A program made the translations under genes and the position numbers. Under the pieces are notes generated by a model that did not search any database, was not told the DNA's origin, and saw only the letters and a program-made list of their open reading frames with translations. This document shows, one piece after another, positions 1 to 6,620 of a stretch of 8,161 nucleotides of DNA; within the stretch, counting starts at the first letter, position 1, and each line of letters starts with the position of its first letter. The stretch comes from Planctomycetia bacterium. Its GTDB lineage: Bacteria > Planctomycetota > Planctomycetia > Pirellulales > UBA1268. Location: positions 1 through 8,161 of the forward strand of contig RFPF01000129.1 in assembly GCA_009926295.1 (NCBI GenBank), given 5' to 3'.

Positions 1-432
1 CGAATCTTCGACGCCGCCGCCGAGTTTCAGCGGCTCTCGTCGGCCCAGAGACGGGAGCTTGTGCAGCTCGCCCGCGTCCTCGGCGGTCGTGAAGGCACCG
101 GGCCGGATCGCGACGAGCTTCTCGATGCCGCCCGCCTCTGGCACCAGTGGCTCGCCACCCGCGATCCGGCCGAGCGGCGCAGCGTGATCGATCTCGGCGC
201 ATCCGAACGGCTCGAATGGCTCGATCGCTACGCCCGCATCTGGCCGGGCGGCCGCGGCGGCGCGTTTCGAGACGGAGGTGGATTCCGGGGTGGTCCGCCG
301 CCGGGCCCGCCCCCTGAAGGTCCGCCTCCGGAGGGTGCGCCTCCCGAGGGGCCCCGCTTCAACGACCGACCACCGTTCGATCCCCGGCGTGGGCCGCCAC
401 CTCGCGGAGAAACGCCAGGACCGCCGCGTTGA
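1..432 (+). CDS. Hypothetical protein with proline-rich tail, 3' part only
   Basis: The reading frame is already open at the first base, so the gene starts outside the window; 143 codons precede the TGA at 430-432. The first ~80 residues look helical and charged, with two similar stretches (around FQRLSSAQRREL and WLATRDPAERRSV). After a glycine-rich linker (GGRGGAFRDGGG) the protein ends in a disordered tail rich in Pro, Gly and Glu with repeated PPEG units, finishing in PPPRGETPGPPR. There is no membrane segment or catalytic motif in the visible part. I do not recognise a family; helical proteins with low-complexity tails are common in planctomycetes, but this gives no function. Its last 74 bp overlap the end of the convergent hydrolase gene. 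The frame is supported by the coherent low-complexity tail and by the lack of stops to the window edge. Confidence 0.7.
   Translation, partial: RIFDAAAEFQRLSSAQRRELVQLARVLGGREGTGPDRDELLDAARLWHQWLATRDPAERRSVIDLGASERLEWLDRYARIWPGGRGGAFRDGGGFRGGPPPGPPPEGPPPEGAPPEGPRFNDRPPFDPRRGPPPRGETPGPPR
304..348 (+). repeat. Three imperfect 15-bp tandem units coding for (G/P/A)PPE repeats
   Basis: Units at 304-318, 319-333 and 334-348 encode GPPPE, GPPPE and GAPPE. The copies differ mostly at third codon positions, so the protein repeat is better conserved than the DNA. The repeat lies in the disordered C-terminal tail of the gene at the left edge, just before that gene overlaps the hydrolase gene. Confidence 0.7.
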
Positions 433-1195
433 ACGTGGCTGGATCCTCCAGAGGCGCCATGTGCCCGCAGGCGGGCATCACCAGCAGCCGCGGCTGCTGG
501 AACACCCGCTCGGCACGTTCCATGCAGTCGGGGGGCGTGATCGAGTCCTCCGCTCCGACGACCAGCAGCACCGGCACCGCGACCGCCCGCATCGGCTCGA
601 CCATGTCGGGCCGTGCGGCGAGCGCCGCGAGGGCCGCGGTGATCGTCGCCACCGGCGCGGATCGGATCATGCGATCCAGCTCCGCCTCGAGGGTCGTCCG
701 CGCCGGGTTCGCCCGCGCCGCGTCCGATCGCGCGAGGAGATTCGGGATCATCGCCTCAGCCAGCGCCTCCTGGCCGACGCGGGCGACCGTCGCGGCGAGC
801 TTCGCGCGGGCGGCCCGGGCCTCGGGCGTGTCGGCCTCCAGTTTCGTGTCGACGAGCACGAGCGCACGCACGCGAGCGGGGTGGCGCACCGCCACGTGCT
901 CGGCCACGTAGCCGCCCATCGAGAGTCCGCAAACGACCGCGGGCTCGGTCACGTGCAGGCCGTCGAGCAGCGCGACGACGTCGTCGGCCAGCTGTGCGAT
1001 GCTCTCCGGCGTGGTTCCCGCGCTCGCGCCGAATCCCCGCTGGTCGGGAACGATGAGCCGCACCTCGTCCGCCAGCGGATCCTGCCCCCGCCACATCGAG
1101 TGGTCGAAGGGAAATCCGTGGAGCAGCACGAGCGGCATGCCGCTCCCACGGGCGTGGACCGCGAGACGCGTGTCGGGCAGTTGGACGTGCTGCAT
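359..1195 (-). CDS. Alpha/beta hydrolase-fold protein
   Basis: A 278-residue cytoplasmic alpha/beta hydrolase of normal family length. Visible motifs in order are the oxyanion-hole segment LLHGFPFDHSMW (residues 24-35), DQRGFGAS (51-58), the nucleophile elbow GLSMGG with Ser92 (90-95), the acid Asp217 in VVGAEDSITPP, and the catalytic histidine His245 in ACGHMAPLEDP. The full Ser-Asp-His triad is present, so it is probably active. The overall pattern resembles enol-lactonase, esterase or haloperoxidase-like members (PcaD/RutD/BioH type), but the substrate cannot be told from sequence. I chose ATG at 1195 because MQHVQLPDTRLAVHARGSG is a typical N-terminus. The frame stays open to 1321, but that extension would overlap the TPR gene and is low-complexity. 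It lies 28 bp after the TPR gene on the same strand, so cotranscription is likely. No strong Shine-Dalgarno is seen. Confidence 0.93.
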   Translation of the reverse strand: MQHVQLPDTRLAVHARGSGMPLVLLHGFPFDHSMWRGQDPLADEVRLIVPDQRGFGASAGTTPESIAQLADDVVALLDGLHVTEPAVVCGLSMGGYVAEHVAVRHPARVRALVLVDTKLEADTPEARAARAKLAATVARVGQEALAEAMIPNLLARSDAARANPARTTLEAELDRMIRSAPVATITAALAALAARPDMVEPMRAVAVPVLLVVGAEDSITPPDCMERAERVFQQPRLLVMPACGHMAPLEDPATFNAAVLAFLREVAAHAGDRTVVGR

Positions 1196-1223
1196 GGGTC
1201 CGAACGACGGTTCCGCCGCCCGG

Positions 1224-3053
1224 CTACTGGGCGAGCTTCTCGAACCGGGCGAGGTTCCGCTGGATCGTGCGATTGTGGGGCTCGTTGCGCCTCGCCAGGC
1301 GTTGAGTGCGGACGGCGACATCGTAGCGGCCCGCGGCGGCGTGGCAGTGGGCGAGCGTGTCGAGATAGCTCGAGTTGTCGAACGACTTCACGAGCGACAA
1401 CTTGGAATAGCGGACGGCCTTCTCAAGGTCGCCCTCGGTGTTGGCGACCAGCCAGGCATATTCGTTGTATTCGTTTGCGGGGTCGGGGACGGCCTGGATT
1501 TCCTCCTCGATCCTCGCCAGCGCCAGGCGAATCCTCCGCACGGCGTCGGATCGCTGCTCGGGGGTGTTGTCGGGGAACGCGTAGATCGCGATCAACGCGT
1601 CGACGTCCTTGGGGTAAGCCGCCAGGGCGCGTTCGAGGACTTCGCGGCATCCGGCCGCATCGCCGGCTGCGGCGCGGGCGCAGCTGTCGAAGAAGTGCAT
1701 CCGCGACCTGATGGTCCGCGGATCCCGGCCGAGCTGCTCGAGCGCCGGAACACGGCCGTCGTTGCCGTCGTCCGCCGGAAAAATCCGCCGCAGGCAGTCG
1801 GCCGCCTCGCGGTCACGGCCGAGATCGTGGAGGAACTCGGAGTACATGATCGCCGCGAGGGCCGCTTCGGCACCGCCGGACTCGGCGGCGAGCAGGGAGT
1901 CGTAGCACTGCACGGCCCAGTCGACGCGGCCCCATCGGGCGAGGAGGATCGCGGCCTGAAGGCGGTCGATGAACTGCGACTTCGCGCCCGGCTCGAGCGT
2001 GGCGGTGAACCGTGCCGCCGCCGCGGCCTCGCGTCCGCGGGCCCGCTCCGCGTGGGCGATGGCGGCGTTCACCACCGGCCTGCCGGTGGCGAAGGACCGC
2101 TCGGCGAGAATCGCCTCGACGGCCTCGGGCAGGCCGGCTTCCACGGCCCACGCGATCGCGTCGACGCAGTCGGTGGCGTCGTCGTCGGGATCGCGGATCG
2201 ACGCGAGGCTCGCGGTGATCAGGGCGGCGGCGGCGGTGACGGCCGCGTCGCGGCGGCCTGCTGCCGCGAGCATCCGCACGTGGCAGCGTTCGAAGATGAG
2301 GCCGGTGTGGCCGACGACCACCCGCTCGTCCTGCTCGTCGAAGTTCCCGGCGTCGGCATCGTCCGACGTGGCCGATCGCAGGTCGCCGAGGGCTTCCGCG
2401 GCGGTGGCGAGGGCGGCGGCCCGGTCGGACTGATCGCGGGTTCCTGAAAACGCCACGAGCGATGACAGGAATCTGGCGGATGGACGCGTGCTCGGGCCGA
2501 GTCCGGACTCGATGCGGCGGCGGACGTGCGGCCAGTCGGGATCGTCGTCGCGCCACTCCCGTGCCAGGAGCGCTGCGGCCACCCGTGAACCCGCCGTCGA
2601 AGGATCGAGCCGCACGACGCGGGCCAGCGGCTCGATGCCCGCGTCGCCGTCGACCCTGAGCAGGCGGTGCATCGCCTGCACGCGCTCGGGGAACTCGCGC
2701 CGCTTGAATCGGGCGAGCAGTTTCGCGACCTCCGGGGGATCGTGCGGCGCGTCGAGGGGAATGGCCTCCACGAGCCAGCGGGCGCGCAGGGCGACCTCGA
2801 GGTCGCCGTCGGTCTCGGCGGCGGCCAGAAGCGCGTCGATCGCTCCCGGCCCGAGCGACTTGAGTTCGGCCGCCGCGGCCTCGCGGCGATGGTAGTCCTC
2901 GTCACCGAGAGCGGTGATGAGCGCGGCGATGCGGTCGGTCGCCCCCGTGTCGGTGGCGGCGGCCAGTCCGGAGGCCTGTCCGAGCCCGAGTCCCGCGGCG
3001 ACGAGCGTCGGCATGAGAGGGGAACGGCGCGGGCGCAGCGAGCCCGGGGGCAT
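1224..3053 (-). CDS. Exported HEAT/TPR-repeat protein
   Basis: A 609-residue protein. Residues 1-33 look like a Sec signal: a basic stretch (SLRPRRS), a hydrophobic core (LMPTLVAAGLGLG) and a small-residue cleavage region (ASGLAAA). Residues ~40-97 form a HEAT-like helical pair (DYHRREAAAAELKSLGPGAIDALL). The middle is alpha-helical and rich in Ala/Arg/Asp. The C-terminus (~365-425, ~455-492 and especially 527-602) holds TPR-like helices; YNEYAWLVANTEGDLEKAV followed by YLDTLAHCHAAAGRYDVAV is a clear TPR pair. Such repeats bind proteins, and no catalytic motif is visible. It is probably periplasmic or surface-associated, partner unknown. M14 is a possible alternative start, but the longer form gives the better signal peptide. 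It lies 85 bp after pyrE and 28 bp before the hydrolase. A long open frame on the opposite strand (999-2447) is a GC-driven shadow. Confidence 0.88.
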   Translation of the reverse strand: MPPGSLRPRRSPLMPTLVAAGLGLGQASGLAAATDTGATDRIAALITALGDEDYHRREAAAAELKSLGPGAIDALLAAAETDGDLEVALRARWLVEAIPLDAPHDPPEVAKLLARFKRREFPERVQAMHRLLRVDGDAGIEPLARVVRLDPSTAGSRVAAALLAREWRDDDPDWPHVRRRIESGLGPSTRPSARFLSSLVAFSGTRDQSDRAAALATAAEALGDLRSATSDDADAGNFDEQDERVVVGHTGLIFERCHVRMLAAAGRRDAAVTAAAALITASLASIRDPDDDATDCVDAIAWAVEAGLPEAVEAILAERSFATGRPVVNAAIAHAERARGREAAAAARFTATLEPGAKSQFIDRLQAAILLARWGRVDWAVQCYDSLLAAESGGAEAALAAIMYSEFLHDLGRDREAADCLRRIFPADDGNDGRVPALEQLGRDPRTIRSRMHFFDSCARAAAGDAAGCREVLERALAAYPKDVDALIAIYAFPDNTPEQRSDAVRRIRLALARIEEEIQAVPDPANEYNEYAWLVANTEGDLEKAVRYSKLSLVKSFDNSSYLDTLAHCHAAAGRYDVAVRTQRLARRNEPHNRTIQRNLARFEKLAQ

Positions 3054-3107
3054 GACGAATTCCCGAAGGCGGACCGATCCGGGTCGAACACCTGTGGAAA
3101 GACTACG

Positions 3108-3125
3108 CCCGGCCCACGGGCCGGG
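3108..3125 (-). terminator. GC-rich hairpin after pyrE, possible weak terminator
   Basis: CCCGGCCC (3108-3115) and GGGCCGGG (3118-3125) are perfect inverted arms separated by only AC, so about 7 bp can pair around a 4-nt loop. The hairpin starts 13 nt past the pyrE stop on the minus strand. What follows in the transcript is CGTAGTCTTTCC, which lacks a proper U-tract, so termination would be partial at best. It could also be an mRNA-stabilising structure or an attenuator between pyrE and the TPR gene. Confidence 0.3.
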
Positions 3126-3138
3126 GCAAGCGACGCGG

Positions 3139-3720
3139 TCAGGCGGCGTCAGGCTCGATGCCGAGATCGCGGATCGTCACGAGCGATTCCAGGGGGATGC
3201 CCCGGGCGGCGAAGGCCTCCTCGGCGCCGGCGAGCCTGTCGATCACCGTCACGACGCGATCCACCACGAGGCCGAACTCGCGTGCCCGCTCGATCGCCGT
3301 GAGTGACGAGCCGCCGGTCGTCGTCACGTCCTCGACGATCACGACGTGCTGGCCAGCCTCGACGGGCCCCTCGACGTACCGCTTGGTGCCATGGTCCTTC
3401 GGCTCCTTGCGGATCATGAAGCCCTTCAGGGGACGGCCCGCGACGCCCGCCATCGTGACGACGGCGCTGGTGATCGGATCGGCGCCGATCGACATGCCGC
3501 CGACGGCGTCGGGAAAGCGGGGGAGCGAGTCGAGCCGCTCGAGGATCGCCCGGCCGACGAGCATGGAGCCCTCCGCGTCGAGCACCACCTGCTTCGCGTC
3601 GAGGTAGAAACTCGCCTCGCGGCCGGAAGCCAGCCGGAACGTGCCGCGCTTCAAAGCCTTGCGGACGACGAGGTCGACGAGGCGGGCGGTGAGGTCCGGA
3701 CCGGCGGCGGGCATGTGCAT
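3139..3720 (-). CDS. pyrE: Orotate phosphoribosyltransferase
   Basis: Makes orotidine 5'-phosphate from orotate and PRPP in de novo pyrimidine synthesis; cytoplasmic, acting as a dimer in known family members. From ATG 3720 the protein has 193 residues. The N-terminal part KRGTFRLASGREASFYLD (24-41) matches the family's 'G.F.L.SG..S..Y.D' segment. MSIGADPITSAV (76-87) is the conserved core strand, the flexible catalytic loop is RKEPKDHGTKR (104-114), and the PRPP-binding motif is VVIVEDVTTTGGS (126-138). All expected active-site residues are present. The frame is open to an ATG at 3759 (206 aa), but the extra residues are not family-like and a -10 hexamer lies inside that extension, so 3720 is preferred; ATG 3714 is another option. 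It is the first gene of the minus-strand group. There is no ribosome binding site; see the promoter entry. Confidence 0.96.
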   Translation of the reverse strand: MHMPAAGPDLTARLVDLVVRKALKRGTFRLASGREASFYLDAKQVVLDAEGSMLVGRAILERLDSLPRFPDAVGGMSIGADPITSAVVTMAGVAGRPLKGFMIRKEPKDHGTKRYVEGPVEAGQHVVIVEDVTTTGGSSLTAIERAREFGLVVDRVVTVIDRLAGAEEAFAARGIPLESLVTIRDLGIEPDAA

Positions 3721-3727
3721 CTGCGGC

Positions 3728-3733
3728 AGTATA
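3728..3733 (-). promoter_or_regulatory. -10 element for pyrE (TATACT), predicted leaderless start
   Basis: On the minus strand TATACT (5 of 6 to TATAAT) is followed by the 7-nt GCCGCAG and then ATG at 3720, so transcription would begin at or within a base or two of the start codon. No good -35 is found at 16-19 nt spacing: the best is TGGCGA at 3758-3753, 3 of 6 with a long spacer. Support is therefore mainly the -10 and its position, in an otherwise very GC-rich stretch. Confidence 0.5.
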
Positions 3734-3747
3734 GCAGCGGGCGGTTT

Positions 3748-3775
3748 TTGACTCGCCACCGCGCGGTTTTAGAAT
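3748..3775 (+). promoter_or_regulatory. Sigma-70-type promoter for the nfeD-floA cluster, predicted leaderless start
   Basis: TTGACT (3748-3753, 5 of 6 to TTGACA), a 16-nt spacer, then TAGAAT (3770-3775, 5 of 6 to TATAAT). The -10 is followed by the 7-nt GCGAATC and ATG at 3783, which puts the expected transcription start on or next to the start codon. An in-frame ATG at 3774 lies inside the -10 and so should not be transcribed. The -35 sits where the pyrE promoter's -35 region would lie on the other strand, so the two promoters probably compete. Confidence 0.6.
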
Positions 3776-3782
3776 GCGAATC

Positions 3783-5945
3783 ATGCCTTCGCCCCGGCTT
3801 TTCTCCCGCTCGATCCGCGCGCTCGCCGCCGCGGTTGGCGCGATGCTCGTGCTCGCCGGCGGCGTGCCTGCCGAGGAGGAGCGACGGGCACCGGCCGGAG
3901 CGGTCGTCGTGCGGCTGCCGCTCACGGGCACGCGAGACACGCAGATCAAGACGGCGATCCTGCGCAAGCTCGAGGCCCTGCGCGGCCCCACCGTGGATCG
4001 TGGCGCGGATCGCGGTGTACTGGTGCTGGAGTTTCGCCAGGGTGACGAGGACGGCGTGTTGCCGAGCGATTTCGGGCGCGCCCTCGAGCTGGCGAGATTT
4101 CTGGGCGACGATCGGCTGGCAGGCGTGAAGACGGTGGCGTTTCTCCCGGAAGGGGTTCGCGGGCACGCCCTCCTCGTGGCCCTCGCGTGCGAGGAGATCG
4201 TCATGCCGGCGGATGCCGTGCTGGGGCCGGCGAACGCCGAGGAGCCGGCCGTCGACGACGCGATGCGAGCCGCCTACAAGCAGGTGGCGTCGCGGCGAAG
4301 GACCGTTCCTCCGGCCTTGGCGCTGGCGCTGCTGGACCCGGCCGCGAGGGTGGTGCAGGTCGCCACCGACGCCGGTGAGCGGATCGTGGAGGAGCGCGAG
4401 CTCGAGGGCGTGAGGCGGGAATCCGCCGTGCTCGCCGTCGACGAGCTGGGGCCGGTTCCGCTGACGCTCGCGGGCCGCCGCGCACGCACTCTGGGAATCG
4501 TCCGGCTGCTCGCCGGCACGCCCGCCGAAGTCGCCCGCGGCCTCGGCGTCGACGAGCGGGATCTCGCGGCAGACCCCGCCGCCGGCGGCTGGAACGCCGT
4601 GCAGGTCGTCCTTGCCGGACCGATCACCGCCGATGCCGTCTCCCGGGCGAAGCGTCAGATCGACGAGGCCGTCGCGGGCGGCGCGAACTTCGTGTGCCTT
4701 CGCGTCGACAGTCCCGGCGGTGCGCCGGAACAGAGCCTCGTGCTCGCGACGTGGCTTGCCGGGCTCGATCCCGCCCGCGTGCGCACGGTCGCACACGTGC
4801 CTCGTGAGGCACGGGCCGATGCGGCGCTGGTCGCCCTGGCGTGCGACGAACTGGCGGTTCACCCGAACGCCACTCTTGGCGGCGAGGGCGCCGCCACGCT
4901 GGACCCGAGGCGATCAGAGGCGCTCGCGGTCGCGTGGCGCGAGGGAGTGGCGCGGAAGCGCGGCCGGTCGTGGTCACTGCCGGTGGCCCTGACGGCGCCC
5001 GGTATGGTCGTGCACCGTGCCGTGCAGCCGGCGAGCGGTCGCGTCGACTATTTCAGCGACGACGAACTCCTCGCCCGTGACGATCGCGACACCTGGAAGG
5101 TCGGGGACGACGTCGGCGTCGGGCCGATCGAGTTGACCGGTCGGGCGGCGGAAGAGCTGGGGCTCGCGACGCACACCGTCACGGGCTTCCCGGAACTCGT
5201 CGCGACCTACGGCCTGCCGGCCGACATCGCGGTGCGTGAGCCGGGCTGGGCCGACCGCCTGCTCGACGCGCTGGCCAGCCCCGGCGTCGCCTGGCTGCTG
5301 CTATTGATCGGCGGAGCGGCGCTCTACATCGAGATGCACACCCCGGGCGTCGGGTTCGGCGGATTCGTGGCGATGGTCGCGTTCATCGTCTACTTCTGGA
5401 GCCAATACCTGCACGGCACGAGCGGTTGGCTGGAGGTGATGCTCTTCCTCGCGGGGATCTTCTGCGTCGCCGCGGAGATCTTCGTGCTGCCCGGGTTCGG
5501 TGTGCTGGGCCTGGGCGGCGGACTGCTGGTCATCGCGTCACTGGTGCTCGCGAGCCAGTCGTTCGTGCTGCCTACGAACGACTACCAGATCCGACAGCTG
5601 CAGTGGTCGCTTCTCGGCATCCTCGGCGCGGCGGTCGGTGTCGCGTTGGTCGGCGTCCTCGTGCGCCGCTGGCTGCCGCGGGCGCCGGTGCTCCGGCACG
5701 TCCTGCTCGAGCCACCGACCGCCGCCGACATCGATGACGACGAGCCGTTCGCCGACCTCGTCGGTCGCGACGGAGTCGCAACCACTCGACTGGTGCCTGC
5801 GGGCAAGGCGCGGATCGAAGGCCGAATGCACGATGTCACCACCGACGGGCAGCTCGTCGAGCCGGGCGTGGCGGTGCGGGTCGTGGACGTGCGCGGCGGG
5901 CGGATCGTGGTGCGGGCCGCGGACGCCGGGATGGGTGACCGATGA
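3783..5945 (+). CDS. Long NfeD-family membrane protein with two degenerate ClpP-class domains
   Basis: A 720-residue protein of the NfeD1b/ClpP-class 'membrane-bound serine protease' type, longer than usual because it carries two ClpP-like regions. A signal sequence (RALAAAVGAMLVLAGGVPA, 12-30) is followed by ClpP-like region 1 (~40-190) and region 2 (~270-415, with VDSPGG at 308-313). The regions share ALLVALACEEIVM (129-141) and AALVALACDELAV (347-359). About five membrane helices follow (~499-518, 521-541, 548-568, 571-592, 607-628), including the typical NfeD segment GFGVLGLGGG. A C-terminal NfeD OB-fold follows (~655-712). Aligned by eye to YqeZ-like proteins, the catalytic Ser is Gly127 in region 1 and Ala345 in region 2, and no clear Lys partner is seen, so both regions may be inactive. 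The start at 3783 is set by the promoter; the frame also has ATG 3774. It overlaps the next gene by ATGA. Confidence 0.92.
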   Translation: MPSPRLFSRSIRALAAAVGAMLVLAGGVPAEEERRAPAGAVVVRLPLTGTRDTQIKTAILRKLEALRGPTVDRGADRGVLVLEFRQGDEDGVLPSDFGRALELARFLGDDRLAGVKTVAFLPEGVRGHALLVALACEEIVMPADAVLGPANAEEPAVDDAMRAAYKQVASRRRTVPPALALALLDPAARVVQVATDAGERIVEERELEGVRRESAVLAVDELGPVPLTLAGRRARTLGIVRLLAGTPAEVARGLGVDERDLAADPAAGGWNAVQVVLAGPITADAVSRAKRQIDEAVAGGANFVCLRVDSPGGAPEQSLVLATWLAGLDPARVRTVAHVPREARADAALVALACDELAVHPNATLGGEGAATLDPRRSEALAVAWREGVARKRGRSWSLPVALTAPGMVVHRAVQPASGRVDYFSDDELLARDDRDTWKVGDDVGVGPIELTGRAAEELGLATHTVTGFPELVATYGLPADIAVREPGWADRLLDALASPGVAWLLLLIGGAALYIEMHTPGVGFGGFVAMVAFIVYFWSQYLHGTSGWLEVMLFLAGIFCVAAEIFVLPGFGVLGLGGGLLVIASLVLASQSFVLPTNDYQIRQLQWSLLGILGAAVGVALVGVLVRRWLPRAPVLRHVLLEPPTAADIDDDEPFADLVGRDGVATTRLVPAGKARIEGRMHDVTTDGQLVEPGVAVRVVDVRGGRIVVRAADAGMGDR

Positions 5946-6547
5946 CGGCGATCCTGTGGGTGGTTGCGCTCCTCGTCGTGGGCCTGGTCGTGATGGTCCT
6001 CGAGGTGTTCCTGCCCTCCGGTGGAATCCTCGGGTTCCTGAGCCTCACCGCGATCGTCGCGGCGATCGCGACGGCGTTCCTCGAAATGGGGTCGACGGCG
6101 GGGTTCGTCGCGCTGGCGTCGGCCACGCTCATCGTGCCGGCAGTGCTCGGCCTCGCGTTCCGCTGGTTCCCCGAGACGCCGCTCGGTCGCCGGGTGTTGC
6201 CGCCGCCGCCCGAGCCGGGAGACGTCGCCCCCGCGGCCGCCCGGCGGCGCGAACTCGAGAAGCTCGTCGGCCGGGGCGGCCGGGTCGTGAGCGAGATGCT
6301 TCCGTGGGGCGTGGTTGAGATCGACGGCGTGCGGTTCGAGGCGGTCAGCGAGGGCGGACCGGTCGCGATGGGGTCGGCCGTCGAGGCCGTCGGCGTTCAG
6401 GGTCGCGACCTGGTGGTGGCGCCGGCAGGCCGGCAGGGGGCGGAGACCGCACGACCGGCGCGACCGGACCCGGAAATCCGCGCCGCCGCCGCGGGGCTCT
6501 CGCCGACCCTCGAAACCTTCGAATTCGAGCAGCTCGACCCCCCGTGA
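5942..6547 (+). CDS. Short NfeD-family membrane protein
   Basis: A 201-residue NfeD protein without a protease domain. Three membrane helices (~3-22, 28-48, 52-73) include the NfeD-typical EVFLPSGGILGFLSL (21-35). A proline/charged linker (PPPPEPGDVAP) is followed by the soluble OB-fold (~108-162), recognisable by GRGGRVVSEMLPWGVVEIDG and the following RFEAVSEG. The last ~35 residues are a disordered acidic tail ending LETFEFEQLDPP. Its start codon overlaps the stop of the long NfeD gene (ATGA, 5942-5945), implying translational coupling. NfeD OB domains are thought to work with flotillin/stomatin-type proteins, and floA is the next gene. The tail's role is unknown; a short acidic-aromatic end like this could be a binding peptide, but that is a guess. 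Confidence 0.9.
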   Translation: MTAILWVVALLVVGLVVMVLEVFLPSGGILGFLSLTAIVAAIATAFLEMGSTAGFVALASATLIVPAVLGLAFRWFPETPLGRRVLPPPPEPGDVAPAAARRRELEKLVGRGGRVVSEMLPWGVVEIDGVRFEAVSEGGPVAMGSAVEAVGVQGRDLVVAPAGRQGAETARPARPDPEIRAAAAGLSPTLETFEFEQLDPP

Positions 6548-6608
6548 ACTTGACGTGGCCCCGCCGCGGAACAAGTCTTGGGGTATTCCGCCGGTGTTCC
6601 TCGTCCCC

Positions 6609-6613
6609 GGGAG
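6609..6613 (+). promoter_or_regulatory. Shine-Dalgarno sequence (GGGAG) of floA
   Basis: GGGAG lies 7 nt before ATG 6621 and is the only convincing ribosome binding site in the window. It decides the floA start over the in-frame GTG at 6594, which has no comparable site. Confidence 0.55.
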
Positions 6614-6620
6614 CGGCCCC

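Noticed and set aside
1196..1321. N-terminal extension of the hydrolase to ATG 1321
   Set aside because: It would overlap the TPR gene by ~98 bp and adds Ser/Arg-rich sequence not typical of the family; ATG 1195 gives normal length.
278..1711. Plus-strand open frame of 477 codons across the hydrolase gene
   Set aside because: The translation is Arg/His/Gly-rich nonsense without domains, while the opposite strand encodes a hydrolase with an intact catalytic triad.
999..2447. Long plus-strand open frame (482 codons) antisense to the HEAT/TPR gene
   Set aside because: It has no recognisable domain and is low-complexity (Gly/Arg/Val-rich). It mirrors the minus-strand gene, whose product has a signal peptide and clear TPR motifs. 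Long antisense frames are expected at this GC content.
3721..3759. pyrE start at ATG 3759
   Set aside because: The added residues are not like known OPRT N-termini, and the best -10 element for the gene lies inside this stretch.
6550..6578. Internal promoter before floA (TTGACG at 6550-6555)
   Set aside because: The -35-like hexamer has no acceptable -10 at 16-18 nt; the best match (AAGTCT) agrees at only 2 of 6 positions.
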